From Rhodospirillales bacterium (GTDB lineage: Bacteria > Pseudomonadota > Alphaproteobacteria > Rhodospirillales > Casp-alpha2), in assembly GCA_017644185.1 (NCBI GenBank), contig JAEPMA010000013.1:1-64000 (forward strand): a stretch of 64,000 bases of DNA, in the 5' to 3' direction. Shown here piece after piece: positions 1 to 8,384 of this stretch. Below the pieces are notes generated by a model, which was not told the DNA's origin, made no database searches, and saw only the letters and a list, made by a program, of their open reading frames with translations. Each line of letters begins with the position of its first letter. The stretch's first letter is position 1. Both the position numbers and the translations under genes were made by a program.

Positions 1-83
1 GCTAGGATTGGCGGCTGCGCCGCCCGCTCGAAACGTGCCGTTTCTCGCGCACGAAAGGTTCGCTTCCCGCAACCCGCACCCAC

Positions 84-115
84 AAAAAAGACCCGCGCGG
101 GGCGGGCCTTTTTAG
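84..115 (-). terminator. Rho-independent terminator in first repeat unit
   Basis: Read on the minus strand: an A-rich flank, a CCCGCC/GCGGG GC stem and a run of six T. It follows the copied tRNA 3' end of the second repeat unit and is a duplicate of the terminator at 209-239. Confidence 0.7.
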
Positions 116-208
116 TGGCTGGGGTGCTAGGATTGGCGGCTGCGCCGCCCGCTCGAAACGTGCCGTTTCTCGCGCACGAAAGGTTCGCTTCCCGCAACCC
201 GCGCCCAC

Positions 209-239
209 AAAAAAGACCCGCGCAAGGCGGGCCTTTTTA
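209..239 (-). terminator. Terminator of tRNA-Gln(CTG)
   Basis: A GC-rich hairpin followed on the minus strand by TTTTTT begins two bases after the CCA end of the tRNA. This is the expected place for the end of the tRNA transcript. Confidence 0.8.
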
Positions 240-240
240 G

Positions 241-318
241 TGGCTGGGGTGCTAGGATTCGAACCTAGGAAATGCCGGAATCAGAATCCGGTGCGTTAGA
301 CCGCTTCGCCACACCCCA
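241..318 (-). tRNA. tRNA-Gln (CTG anticodon)
   Basis: The reverse complement starts TGGGGTG and ends CACCCCA-G-CCA, so the acceptor stem is a perfect 7 bp and the CCA is encoded. The anticodon arm is CCGGA-TTCTGAT-TCCGG, giving anticodon CTG, which reads CAG. The T arm CCTAGGTTCGAATCCTAGC is intact. The gene has one more base than the TTG isoacceptor at 7325, in the variable region. It probably shares the 319-539 intergenic region, in opposite orientation, with the molybdate transporter promoter. Confidence 0.95.
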
Positions 319-539
319 TCGATGATGTCGGGTACGGGCCGGAAAATAGTCCGACCGGGCGGGGTAAGTACAGGAAAAACTGCCTTATCCCCCGAGATTC
401 CCCCGAGCCCGCCAAAACCTGCATTTTCCTGTTTAAACTTGCATGAATTCCGGCGAGACTCCGTGATCGTCGGATTTGTTCACCGAATCAGGTCCGATTT
501 GCCCCGATTTGACCGAAAACCGTGGGTGAGTAGCCAAAT

Positions 540-1697
540 ATGACGATGCGGCAACAAAAACCACCATTCGAACCGGGCCTGATGGGTGAGGTCTCGGGGT
601 CGTTTGCCGACTTCGGCACATTTTTACCCCTCGTGCTGGGCGTGCTCGCGATGGGGACGATGGACCCGACGGGCGTGCTGGTTGGGTTCGGGATTTTCGC
701 CCTCGCCGTCGCGGTGTTCTATCGCCGCCCGATCCCCGTCCAACCCATGAAGGCGATCGCCGCGTTAATGATCGTCGGTGCGCTGACACCCGGCGAAATG
801 ATGGCGAGCGGGGTCATCATCGGCGTGATATTGATTGCGCTTGCGTCACTCAGAATCATCAACCGGCTCGCAAAGATGATTCCGGGGACGGTCATCGCCG
901 GGGTGCAGTTGGGGGTCGGCGCGCAGCTCGCGATGATCGGCTTCACACATATATATGACGCGCCCGCGTTCGGCCTCGGCGCGCTCGCGATATTGTTGAT
1001 GATGTTCTTCACCCGCTTCCGGTCGTTTTCGTGCATCGTCGTTTTCGCCGCCGCCGCGGTGGTGTCGCTTTATCTGGACCCGCACCAACTCGCGGGTGTG
1101 ACGATAAGCTTCAACCTCCCCGGTCTCGCCGTCCCGGGATTGATGGATTTCGAGAATGCCCTCGTCACCGCCGTCCTCCCCCAACTCGCGTTGACGTTGT
1201 CGAACGCGGTCATCGTGACGTCGTTGATCGCGGGCGATTACTTCCCCGAAGATAAACAGAAGCTGAGCCCGAACCGTCTCGCCACCTCGACGGGGGTGAT
1301 GAACCTTTTACTGGCACCCATCGGCGCGATCCCCATGTGCCACGGCTCGGGCGGGTTGGTTGCGCAGTATGGGTTTGGGGCCCGCACCTGGATCGCCCCC
1401 GCGATCTTCGGCGCGCTGTGCCTGACTCTCGCGCTCGCCTTCGGCCCGGACGCGACACGGATTCTAAGCGTCCTCCCGCTCGGCGCGCTCGGCGCCATGC
1501 TGACGATCGCCGGGGCCGAACTGGCGCTGGGCAAGCGCGTCTTCGACGCGCGGCCGATGTGTAGGGTCATCATCATCACGACGGGGGTTGCGTGCGTGGC
1601 GCTGAACGTCGCCGCCGGCCTTGTGATCGGTTTGGCGCTTGAAGCCGCGCGCTCGGCGTATTTCAAATCGAGAAACGGCAAAGGCGCGAATGGCTGA
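540..1697 (+). CDS. Molybdate transporter, MOT1/SulP-like family
   Basis: A 385-residue polytopic inner-membrane protein. The N-terminal GEVSGSFADFGTFLPLVLGV (about 16-35) and RPIPVQPMKAIAA (about 63-75) are hallmark segments of the MOT1 molybdate transporter family, which is related to SulP sulfate carriers but lacks the cytoplasmic STAS domain. The rest is a series of hydrophobic helices ending in a short basic tail. Supply of molybdate fits the molybdenum hydroxylase genes encoded 1-5 kb downstream on the other strand. The ATG at 540 is used; a second ATG is two codons later and no strong ribosome site separates them. Sulfate transport cannot be excluded. Confidence 0.85.
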   Translation: MTMRQQKPPFEPGLMGEVSGSFADFGTFLPLVLGVLAMGTMDPTGVLVGFGIFALAVAVFYRRPIPVQPMKAIAALMIVGALTPGEMMASGVIIGVILIALASLRIINRLAKMIPGTVIAGVQLGVGAQLAMIGFTHIYDAPAFGLGALAILLMMFFTRFRSFSCIVVFAAAAVVSLYLDPHQLAGVTISFNLPGLAVPGLMDFENALVTAVLPQLALTLSNAVIVTSLIAGDYFPEDKQKLSPNRLATSTGVMNLLLAPIGAIPMCHGSGGLVAQYGFGARTWIAPAIFGALCLTLALAFGPDATRILSVLPLGALGAMLTIAGAELALGKRVFDARPMCRVIIITTGVACVALNVAAGLVIGLALEAARSAYFKSRNGKGANG

Positions 1698-1713
1698 TTC
1701 CGATCATCAGCCG

Positions 1714-2298
1714 TTAAGATCGGCCGCGCTTGATGCGGTTGACGCCACGCCATTTCCAAGGCGGTAGCGGGTTTGGTTTGCGCCACAATCCGACCTTGTT
1801 CGACTTCGCCCACGCTTCGATGCGATTGAGCGAGTTCTTACGCGCGGGTGGTAAGTGGTTATAGAACTGCCGCATCACCCAGGCGTGCCCTAGCATGACC
1901 ATCCGCTCATTCACATTCTGCCATTTCCCGTTACGGCCTTTCGGTAGGTAAATCGTCGCCAATGTACGGTCATATGGATCGAAGCCATGAACCTCCAAGT
2001 AGACGGTGCGCCCTCCGATCAATTTAATGAGACCATGTGTCGCCGTTTCGCCCCATTCCTGACCGTCCTCGGGGCAATCGATGGCATCAAGGCGGATGCG
2101 CGTCTTGCGCCCGTTCACGATGACATCAACGGTGTCTCCGTCTATCACGCGTGCGACTTCCGCCGGTGTATATCCATTGTCGTTGCGGACGACATGCAGA
2201 GACGGACGTTTCCGCCGACCGACGCGCGATATGGCAAACACGCTAACTGAAAGAACCAACAAAAAGACTAATATCGCGATGTGGTTCGGGTCGTTCAT
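1714..2298 (-). CDS. Membrane-anchored thermonuclease-family (SNase-like) protein
   Basis: About 194 residues. One N-terminal membrane helix (about 8-24) is followed by a staphylococcal-nuclease OB fold. The catalytic signature is complete: Arg69, Asp74 and Glu77 in RLDAIDCPE and the second arginine in YDRTLA (about 111). The family hydrolyses DNA or RNA with Ca2+. The anchor suggests action in the periplasm or at the membrane. The ATG at 2298 has AAGGTG at a good distance; a GTG one codon upstream is the alternative. The gene converges with the molybdate transporter and has no operon partner. Confidence 0.85.
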   Translation of the reverse strand: MNDPNHIAILVFLLVLSVSVFAISRVGRRKRPSLHVVRNDNGYTPAEVARVIDGDTVDVIVNGRKTRIRLDAIDCPEDGQEWGETATHGLIKLIGGRTVYLEVHGFDPYDRTLATIYLPKGRNGKWQNVNERMVMLGHAWVMRQFYNHLPPARKNSLNRIEAWAKSNKVGLWRKPNPLPPWKWRGVNRIKRGRS

Positions 2299-2404
2299 CA
2301 CATCACCTTGAATGTGGACGCTTGAGGAACGTTTGTTTTAAGCATGTTTGCTCATGACCCTGAATGATAGCGGTCACAGCTTTCAAGGCGCTTGCGTTGC
2401 GTAG

Positions 2405-2438
2405 AAAAGGCGCGAACGCTTAGCTGCTCGCGCCTTTT
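2405..2438 (-). terminator. Bidirectional terminator after coxM
   Basis: AAAAGGCGCGA and TCGCGCCTTTT form an 11-bp stem with a 12-base loop. T tracts exist on both strands. It lies about 75 bp beyond the coxM stop and should end the coxSLM transcript. Confidence 0.75.
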
Positions 2439-2455
2439 GCTTCTCTTGAACGTTA

Positions 2456-2500
2456 TCCTTCGAGACGCCCCGGCACGGGGCCGGGGCGCCTCAGGATGAG
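2456..2500. repeat. Small intergenic palindrome
   Basis: ATCCTTCGAGACGCC and GGCGCCTCAGGATGAGG flank a GCCCCGG/CCGGGGC hairpin. The ATCCT...AGGAT ends are typical of short dispersed palindromes in alphaproteobacterial intergenic DNA. It sits just beyond the coxM stop codon. Confidence 0.55.
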
Positions 2501-2513
2501 GTCCTTTATTTCA

Positions 2514-3308
2514 TCAGCCGATGGCTTTCACCGCCCTTGCCGCCAACGTGCTGATGCAGCTGGCGCGGTACTCCGCCGTTGCATGCAGGTCGTTGTTGAG
2601 ATCGTCCGAGGACATCGTCACGCCCTTGGCGGCGTCGGATGAGAAGTCGCTTCCGAGCGCATCCTCAATCGCCGATGCGCGGAACGCCGACGGCCCCGCG
2701 CCGGTGACGCCGACCCGGACGCCGTCCTTGGTTTTCGCGACCATCACCCCCACCATCGCGTAGCCCGAGGCCGGGTTCGCCAGTTTCTGATAGTCCGCTT
2801 TCTCAGGGACCGGGAACGACACCGACGTTATGAGTTCACCCGGCTCCAACGCGGTTTCGAACATCGCGGTGAAGAAGTCGTCGCCCGCGATCTCGCGCTT
2901 GTTGGTCTTGACCGTCGCGCCTAATCCGACGACCGCGGCGGGATAATCCGCCGCCGGGTCGGCGTTGGCGATGGAGCCCCCGATCGTGCCCCGGTTCCTG
3001 ACCTGCTGATCGCCGATTAATGAGGCGAGCTTGGCGAGCGCGGGGATCGCTTTCTTGACGTCGTCTGAGCCCGCCACGTCCGCGTGGGTCGTCGCCGCCC
3101 CGATGGTGACGGTATCGCCGGAGACCGAAATCCCCTTCATGTCACCGATCCCGCCGACGTCGACGACTTTTTCTGGTTGCGTCAGTCTTAGTTTAAGCGT
3201 CGGGATCAGCGTCATCCCCCCCGCGAGGAACATCACGTCGTCGCTGCCGCCCGCCGCTTTGACGGCGTCGTCTGCACTGGCGGCTTTTTCGTAATCGAAG
3301 TTGTACAT
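2514..3308 (-). CDS. coxM: Molybdenum hydroxylase FAD-binding medium subunit (CoxM-like)
   Basis: 264 residues, the usual length for this subunit, which passes electrons from the Fe-S centres to FAD. AGGMTLIP (29-36) and TIGGSIANADP (108-118) are the two FAD pyrophosphate-binding motifs (AGG-SL and TIGG type). The C-terminal region is the CO_deh_flav_C domain. It is the last gene of a coxS-coxL-coxM operon, 11 bp after coxL. The ATG at 3308 is preceded by AAGGAG. The substrate is unknown; see coxL. Confidence 0.9.
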   Translation of the reverse strand: MYNFDYEKAASADDAVKAAGGSDDVMFLAGGMTLIPTLKLRLTQPEKVVDVGGIGDMKGISVSGDTVTIGAATTHADVAGSDDVKKAIPALAKLASLIGDQQVRNRGTIGGSIANADPAADYPAAVVGLGATVKTNKREIAGDDFFTAMFETALEPGELITSVSFPVPEKADYQKLANPASGYAMVGVMVAKTKDGVRVGVTGAGPSAFRASAIEDALGSDFSSDAAKGVTMSSDDLNNDLHATAEYRASCISTLAARAVKAIG

Positions 3309-3319
3309 GTGTCTACTCC

Positions 3320-5692
3320 TTACTCTGCCGCTTGTTTGTTGGCGTTCAAAGCCTGCCAGATCTTCAACGGTGTCGCCGGCATCTCGATGTTATCGACGCC
3401 CGCAACCCGTAAAGCGTCCGTCAGCGCGTTGATGACGGCGGCGGGTGTGCCGATGGCCCCCGCTTCGCCGCACCCCTTGGCCCCGATGGGGTTGTGGGTG
3501 CAGGGGGTTGTCGTGAAGTCGAAGTTGTAGTCGGGGATATGTTCGGCGCGCGGCATGGCGTAATCCATGTAGCTGCCGGTGACGAGCTGGCCGTCGTCGG
3601 AATAGACGCAACCCTCTAACAACGCCTGGCCGATCCCCTGGGCGATCCCCCCATGCACCTGACCCTCGACGATCATCGGGTTGATCAGGTTGCCGAAGTC
3701 ATCGACGGCGGTGAACTTCTCGACCGTGCACTCACCGGTGTCGGGGTCGACCTCGACCTCGCACACATAGGCCCCCGCCGGATAGGTGAAGTTGTTCGGA
3801 TCGTAGAACGCCGATTCGTCCAACCCCGGTTCCAGTTCGTCGTGCGGGAAATTGTGGGGCACATAGGCCTGGAACGCGACCTCGCCGATGGTCAGGGATT
3901 TGTTCGTCCCCTTGACCGAGAACACGCCGTCGTCGAATTCGACGTCGTCGGCGTTCTCCTCCATCATGTGGGCGGCAATCTTTTTCCCCTTCACGATGAT
4001 CTTGTCGATGGCCTTGACGATGGCGCTGCCACCGACGGCGAGCGAGCGCGAGCCGTACGTCCCCATCCCGAACGGGATGCGGTCGGTATCGCCATGCACG
4101 ATATCGACGTTTTCGACCGGGATCCCGAGCCTGTCCGCCGTCAACTGGGCGAACGTGGTTTCGTGGCCCTGACCGTGGCTGTGGCTGCCGGTGAACACAC
4201 TCACCGTGCCGGTCGGTGCGAAGCGGACTTCCGCCGCCTCATAAAGACCGGCGCGCGCGCCCAAGGCCCCCGCAACGGCGGAGGGGGCAATCCCGCACGC
4301 TTCGATGTAGCAGCTTAAGCCCACGCCCCTTAACTTGCCGTTCTTGGCCGATTCCTCACGCCGCTTTTCGAAGTTGGCGTAATCGGAAAGCTCCAGCGCG
4401 CGGTCCAGGCTGGCCTGGTAGTTCCCGGTGTCATACGTCAACGCGACGGGCGTTTCGTACGGGAACTGGTCCGGCTGGATGAAGTTCTTGCGCCGGATTT
4501 CGGCGGGGTCCATGCCCATTTCCCTCGCCGCGATCTCGACGATGCGCTCGATCACGTACGTCGCTTCGGGACGTCCCGCACCGCGATAGGCGTCGACGGG
4601 GGTGGTGTGGGTGAAGACCGCCTTGACCTCGGCATAGATCACCGGGGTCGTGTACTGGCCGGCTAAAAGCGTCGCATAAAGATAGGTCGGGATCGACGAC
4701 GCGAAGGTCGACAGATACGCGCCCATGTTGGCGACGGTCGCAACCTTGAGGGCCGTGAACTTCCCGTCCTTATCCATCGCCAGCTGCGCCTTGGTCACGT
4801 GGTCGCGGCCATGCGCGTCGGTCAGGAACGCCTCGGAACGGTCGGACGTCCACTTGACCGGACGGCCGGCTTTTTTAGACGCCCAGGTGACGACGGCCTC
4901 TTCCGCGTAGTGGAAAATTTTACTGCCGAACCCGCCGCCGACGTCCGGCGCCACGACCCGGCATTTGTGTTCCGGGATCTGCAGGACGAACGCGCACATC
5001 AGAAGACGGATGACGTGCGGATTCTGGCTGGTCGTCGTCAGCGTGTAGTTGTCGCCCGCCGGATCGTATTCGCCAATGGCCGCGCGCGGCTCGATCGCAT
5101 TCGGGATCAGGCGGTTGTTGACCAGGTCGAACGTGGTGACGTGGTGGGCGTCGTTGATCGCCTTGTCGACGGCGTCCTTATCGCCCAGTTCCCAGTCGTA
5201 ACAGACGTTGCCGGGCACTTCGTCATGCACCTGGGGCGCGCCGCTTTCCATCGCCTTCACCGCACTCGCGACGGCGGGCTGGACGTCGTAATCGACCTCC
5301 AGCGCTTCCGCGCCGTCCTTGGCGGCGTTTTTGGTTTCCGCGATCACGACCGCGACCGCGTCACCCACGTATCTAACCGTGTCGACGGCGAGCGGCGGGT
5401 GCGCCGGTTCGATCATCGGTGTGCCGCCCTTGCCGATCACCTGCCATCCGCAAGGCAGGCCGCCGACGCCGTCGGCCGCCATGTCGGCGCCGGTATAGAC
5501 GGCGACCACGCCCTCGACGTTGAGCGCGGAATCGACATTCACGCTTTTGATTTTCGCGTGCGCGTGCGGCGAGCGCACGAACACGGCATAGGTTTGTCCG
5601 GGTTTGGAGATATCGTCTGTATAGGTCCCACGGCCGGTCAGAAAACGGCCGTCTTCAACACGCTTCATGCGTTCGCCGACATGCTTTGCCAT
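3320..5692 (-). CDS. coxL: Form II molybdenum hydroxylase large subunit (CoxL-like)
   Basis: 790 residues, xanthine oxidase/CO dehydrogenase family catalytic subunit holding the molybdopterin-cytosine dinucleotide. Visible motifs are GGGFGSK (252-258), the active-site loop AYRGAGR (368-374) and the catalytic glutamate in GCGEAG (Glu743). True aerobic CO dehydrogenases (form I) have AYRCSFR, with the copper-binding Cys, in that loop. AYRGAGR marks form II, whose substrate is mostly unproven, so this is probably not a CO oxidiser. A ribosome site (GGGGAG) precedes the ATG at 5692, and coxS ends 2 bp upstream. The nearby MOT1 transporter and the moaB at 29.8 kb serve the same cofactor. Confidence 0.92.
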   Translation of the reverse strand: MAKHVGERMKRVEDGRFLTGRGTYTDDISKPGQTYAVFVRSPHAHAKIKSVNVDSALNVEGVVAVYTGADMAADGVGGLPCGWQVIGKGGTPMIEPAHPPLAVDTVRYVGDAVAVVIAETKNAAKDGAEALEVDYDVQPAVASAVKAMESGAPQVHDEVPGNVCYDWELGDKDAVDKAINDAHHVTTFDLVNNRLIPNAIEPRAAIGEYDPAGDNYTLTTTSQNPHVIRLLMCAFVLQIPEHKCRVVAPDVGGGFGSKIFHYAEEAVVTWASKKAGRPVKWTSDRSEAFLTDAHGRDHVTKAQLAMDKDGKFTALKVATVANMGAYLSTFASSIPTYLYATLLAGQYTTPVIYAEVKAVFTHTTPVDAYRGAGRPEATYVIERIVEIAAREMGMDPAEIRRKNFIQPDQFPYETPVALTYDTGNYQASLDRALELSDYANFEKRREESAKNGKLRGVGLSCYIEACGIAPSAVAGALGARAGLYEAAEVRFAPTGTVSVFTGSHSHGQGHETTFAQLTADRLGIPVENVDIVHGDTDRIPFGMGTYGSRSLAVGGSAIVKAIDKIIVKGKKIAAHMMEENADDVEFDDGVFSVKGTNKSLTIGEVAFQAYVPHNFPHDELEPGLDESAFYDPNNFTYPAGAYVCEVEVDPDTGECTVEKFTAVDDFGNLINPMIVEGQVHGGIAQGIGQALLEGCVYSDDGQLVTGSYMDYAMPRAEHIPDYNFDFTTTPCTHNPIGAKGCGEAGAIGTPAAVINALTDALRVAGVDNIEMPATPLKIWQALNANKQAAE

Positions 5693-5694
5693 GG

Positions 5695-6165
5695 TCAGCT
5701 CCCCATTGCCTTGGCGCCGGCTTTGACGGCGCGGTAAATGTTTTCGTATCCGGTGCAGCGGCAGTAGTTGCCGGCGAGGCCCTTGGCGATGTCTTCGTCG
5801 CTGGGATCGCTGTTGTTATCGGCGACCTCGAGCGCGCTCATCACCATGCCGGGCGTACAGAAGCCGCACTGCAAACCATGATGGTCGTTGAAGGCTTTCT
5901 GCATCGGATGCAGGTCTTCGCCGTTGGCCAATCCCTCGATGGTCAACACCTCGGCGCCGTCGCACTGGACGGCGAGCATGGTGCAGGACTTCACGGACTT
6001 GCCGTTGACGTGGACGGTACATGCACCGCACTGGCTGGTGTCGCAGCCGACGTGGGTGCCGGTCAGGCGCAGGTTATCGCGCAGAAACTCGGTTAGCAGG
6101 GTTCTCGATTCGACGGTGGCGCTGACACTGCGCCCGTTGACCGTCATGCTGATCGCATGGGACAT
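5695..6165 (-). CDS. coxS: Molybdenum hydroxylase 2Fe-2S small subunit (CoxS-like)
   Basis: 156 residues from the ATG at 6165, chosen because GGAGAGG lies 8 bases upstream; the open frame continues further but without family similarity. Both [2Fe-2S] clusters are present: the plant-ferredoxin type (Cys41, 46, 49, 61) and the helical type (Cys100, 103, 135, 137). First gene of the operon, followed by coxL after 2 bp. The S-L-M order is the one usual for form II clusters; form I clusters are usually M-S-L. Confidence 0.93.
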   Translation of the reverse strand: MSHAISMTVNGRSVSATVESRTLLTEFLRDNLRLTGTHVGCDTSQCGACTVHVNGKSVKSCTMLAVQCDGAEVLTIEGLANGEDLHPMQKAFNDHHGLQCGFCTPGMVMSALEVADNNSDPSDEDIAKGLAGNYCRCTGYENIYRAVKAGAKAMGS

Positions 6166-6380
6166 GAACGTTTCCTCTCCTGTTCGGCGGCGCGGACGTG
6201 CCAGACACGAAGCGCCAATGCGGCCGGTTTTCCGGCTCTCATGCGTTACGTTATACGCAACTTTGAACGCGATGGAGTGACGTTTAAGTGAAACGGCAAT
6301 CTCCACAACGTCCTTGTGATTACGGTAGGCCCGCGCGCGGTTCGGAGTCAATGACCGCCAGGGTTGTTCAGGCGGTTTGT

Positions 6381-6986
6381 TCAGGGCTTTCTGGCGAGCA
6401 GCCGAAAGACCCAGCCGGTGCCCCGGTGCTTAACCCCCTCGTCGAGGAAGATTTGTCCGGAGAGGGCTTCGACGATCCGGAAATCGGGGAGGGCGGATAA
6501 TAAGCTCTCGGGATCGTACAGAAGATCGGCCTTGCCCGGGCCCAACTCGCCCGATCCGTCGTCGCCGGTCGCGAAACCTTCCGCCGCGAACCAGCCGTGT
6601 TCGTTCAGGGCTGCGGCGGCGATCCCGGCGGCGCGCCGGCGGACGTTATTCTCGCATTGAAGGTAGATCATGAACGCCGCGTCGAAGGTCTGGTCCGGAT
6701 CGGGGGTCCAGGTTTCAAGATCGGCGGTGATGCGCGCGACCGTGACGCCCAACTTTTTATCGTGTTCGCGCGCCTGTTCGGTGGCGATGTTCGAGATATC
6801 GACGGCGGTGACGTCGATGCCCTGCGCCGCCAGCCACGCCCCGTTGCGCCCATCCCCGTCGGCGATCATCAACGCGGATTTGATGCCGGTGTCGGAGCGC
6901 GCCATCACCTCGCGCACGTACTCGTTGGGGTTTTCACCGAACAGACGTTGGTCGGTTTCCTGATAGCGCTTGTTCCAGTCGGCCAT
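6381..6986 (-). CDS. Class I SAM-dependent methyltransferase
   Basis: 201 residues. The Rossmann-fold SAM site is [15 protein letters not shown] (about 40-54), an acidic GxG-type motif I, followed by the motif II acid in VDISNIA. The protein resembles small TehB/thiopurine-type methyltransferases. The substrate cannot be inferred. The start at 6986 (MADWNKRY) has AAAGGAG 8 bases upstream; an in-frame earlier Met at 7040 has no such site. It stands alone between the coxSLM promoter region and the tRNA-Gln repeats. Confidence 0.8.
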   Translation of the reverse strand: MADWNKRYQETDQRLFGENPNEYVREVMARSDTGIKSALMIADGDGRNGAWLAAQGIDVTAVDISNIATEQAREHDKKLGVTVARITADLETWTPDPDQTFDAAFMIYLQCENNVRRRAAGIAAAALNEHGWFAAEGFATGDDGSGELGPGKADLLYDPESLLSALPDFRIVEALSGQIFLDEGVKHRGTGWVFRLLARKP

Positions 6987-7044
6987 TGGGGACTCCTTTA
7001 TTCGTGCGACCAACTTACATCCCGGATCGGGCGCCTGCATCCAA

Positions 7045-7073
7045 CAAAAAAGCCCCCATGAAGGGGGCTATTC
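7045..7073 (-). terminator. Terminator at the distal end of the tRNA-Gln(TTG) repeats
   Basis: GCCCCC-TTCAT-GGGGGC followed by TTTTTT on the minus strand, after the last copied tRNA 3' end. It resembles the hairpin at 7292-7320 (TTCAT loop instead of TTCGT), with a one-base change in the flank. Confidence 0.75.
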
Positions 7074-7169
7074 CGTTGGCTGGGGTGCTAGGATTGGCGG
7101 CTGCGCCGCCCGCTCGAAACGAGGGGTTTCTCGCGCACGAAAGGTTCGCCTCCCGCAACCCGCACCCAC

Positions 7170-7200
7170 AAAAAAGACCCGCACAAGGCGGGCCTTTTTA
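7170..7200 (-). terminator. Terminator inside tRNA-Gln(TTG) repeat
   Basis: CCCGCC...GCGGG stem and TTTTTT on the minus strand. It is a copy of the terminator used by tRNA-Gln(CTG) at 209-239. Confidence 0.7.
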
Positions 7201-7291
7201 GTGGCTGGGGTGCTAGGATTGTCGGCTGCGCCGCCCGCTCGAAACGAGGGGTTTCTCGCGCACGAAAGGTTCGCCTCCCGCAACCCGAGCA

Positions 7292-7320
7292 ACAAAAAAG
7301 CCCCCACGAAGGGGGCTTTT
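7292..7320 (-). terminator. Terminator of tRNA-Gln(TTG)
   Basis: GCCCCC-TTCGT-GGGGGC stem-loop and TTTTTT on the minus strand, starting a few bases after the tRNA CCA end. Confidence 0.8.
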
Positions 7321-7324
7321 CCGT

Positions 7325-7401
7325 TGGCTGGGGTGCTAGGATTCGAACCTAGGAATGCCGGTACCAAAAACCGGTGCGTTAAACCGCTTCGCCACACCCC
7401 A
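7325..7401 (-). tRNA. tRNA-Gln (TTG anticodon)
   Basis: The reverse complement begins TGGGGTG and ends CACCCCA-G-CCA. The anticodon arm CCGGT-TTTTGGT-ACCGG gives anticodon TTG, which reads CAA. Apart from the anticodon arm and one base in the variable region it is almost identical to tRNA-Gln(CTG) at 241-318, so the two are recent paralogues or are kept alike by gene conversion. Confidence 0.95.
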
Positions 7402-7508
7402 TGAGGGCCCGCGGATGCGGGCAGGGCAGAAAATAGTCGATGGGCGGGGGCGGGGCAAGCCCGGGGAGGGGGAATTCCGTCGTTTGCGATTGCGCCGCGT
7501 TGGCGCGC

Positions 7509-8384
7509 TCACGCCCCATACGTGCGGGCCGCCGCGACCCACCAATTGTGGTGCGTATCGGCGATCTGCGCCGCCGCCGCTTCCGCCATCTCGATACGCT
7601 CGAACACCCCGAAACACGTCGCGCCGCTGCCCGACATGCGCGCCATCCGCGCCCCGTCCGCCTGATCGAGCGCCTTTAATACGTCCGCGATTTCGGGGGC
7701 GATCCGGCCGGCCGGTGTTTCGAGATCGTTGTGGGTCTTCGTCAGATGCTCGATCACCGCGTCAGATTCGCGCATCTCCGACGGCCAGTCGACGGCGTCC
7801 GAAAAATCCCCGTCGCGTTTCTTGAAGACGGCGGGCGTCGAGACTTCGACCCCCGGATTGACCAGAACGATAGGGAGTTCCGGGAACGCTTTCAGAAGCG
7901 TGATCTCTTCGCCCACGCCCCGCATCACGGCGGGCCGGCTCATCAAACAGACCGGGACGTCGGCCCCGAGAGAGAGCGCGAGCTTGGATATCCGCGGATC
8001 GTCGGGGGGTAAACGCCAAAGCCGGATCAATAATCGTAACGCCGCCGCCGCGTCGGCCGAGCCACCGCCGATGCCGCTCGCGACGGGGAGGGACTTGTTG
8101 AGCGTCAGCTTCGCCCCGGTCCTGATATCGAAGATTGCCGCGAGTTCCTTCGCCGCACGCATGACGAGGTTCTGTTCGGGGGCGGGTAACAGATCGGCGA
8201 ACGGCCCCTGATAATCGAGGGTGATTTCATCCGCCGCTTCGGCTTCGATCCGGTCGCCGATACCGGCGAACACGACGAGGCTATCCAGCAAATGATAGCC
8301 GTCGTCCCGTTTGCCGGTGACGTGGAGATAAAAATTGAGCTTCGCGGGGGCGGGTTCGCGAAGCGGGGGGGCTTGATCAACCAC
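7509..8384 (-). CDS. ispE: 4-diphosphocytidyl-2-C-methyl-D-erythritol kinase
   Basis: 291 residues, normal for IspE. The enzyme phosphorylates CDP-ME at the 2-position in the cytosolic MEP pathway to isoprenoids. GHMP-kinase motifs are clear: PAKLNFYL (about 13-20, catalytic Lys15), the ATP loop PVASGIGGGSADAAAAL (100-116, with Asp111) and the third motif MSGSGATCFG (about 255-264). The start overlaps the end of the upstream TPR gene by 8 bp, so the two are translationally coupled. Likely essential. Confidence 0.95.
   Translation of the reverse strand: MVDQAPPLREPAPAKLNFYLHVTGKRDDGYHLLDSLVVFAGIGDRIEAEAADEITLDYQGPFADLLPAPEQNLVMRAAKELAAIFDIRTGAKLTLNKSLPVASGIGGGSADAAAALRLLIRLWRLPPDDPRISKLALSLGADVPVCLMSRPAVMRGVGEEITLLKAFPELPIVLVNPGVEVSTPAVFKKRDGDFSDAVDWPSEMRESDAVIEHLTKTHNDLETPAGRIAPEIADVLKALDQADGARMARMSGSGATCFGVFERIEMAEAAAAQIADTHHNWWVAAARTYGA

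Larger units (their letters stand above)
1..240. repeat. Tandem repeats carrying a tRNA-Gln 3' end and terminator
   Basis: Two near-identical units (1-116, cut by the window edge, and 117-240) lie directly downstream of the minus-strand tRNA-Gln(CTG). Read on the minus strand, each unit is a copied tRNA 3' end (second half of the T arm, acceptor strand and CCA), then a rho-independent terminator, then a spacer of about 75 bp. The same unit occurs twice after the second tRNA-Gln at 7078-7324. The copy breaks off in the T loop: the tRNA reads ggattcgaac on the plus strand, the repeats read ggattggcgg. These are partial tRNA copies, not functional tRNAs. Confidence 0.85.
7078..7324. repeat. Tandem repeats behind tRNA-Gln(TTG)
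   Basis: Two units of about 125 bp (7078-7202 and 7203-7324) homologous to those at 1-240. Each holds a copied tRNA-Gln 3' end (ggctggggtgctaggatt), a GC-rich spacer and a terminator. Terminators differ by unit: the CCCGCC/GCGGG type at 7170-7200 and the GCCCCC/GGGGGC type at 7292-7320 and 7045-7073. The mixture of terminator types at one locus suggests exchange between the two tRNA-Gln loci. The spacer here has GAGGGG where the copy at 1-240 has TGCCG. No gene is present in 6987-7324. Confidence 0.85.

Noticed and set aside
322-543. A 73-codon frame before the molybdate transporter
   Set aside because: Overlaps the transporter start, has no ribosome site or similarity and occupies the likely divergent promoter.
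4799-5737. A 312-codon plus-strand frame antisense to coxL
   Set aside because: It lies inside the unambiguous CoxL gene and shows only shadow composition.
2514-6165. Aerobic CO dehydrogenase (energy-yielding CO oxidation)
   Set aside because: The large subunit lacks the Cys of the copper-binding AYRCSFR loop.
7068-7397. Open frame reading through tRNA-Gln and its repeats
   Set aside because: It is a translation of the tRNA and spacer sequence; the same pattern of false protein arises wherever such repeats occur.
241-7401. Genomic island bounded by two tRNA-Gln copies
   Set aside because: Both tRNAs are complete, have different anticodons and point the same way. No integrase is present and the genes between them look native.
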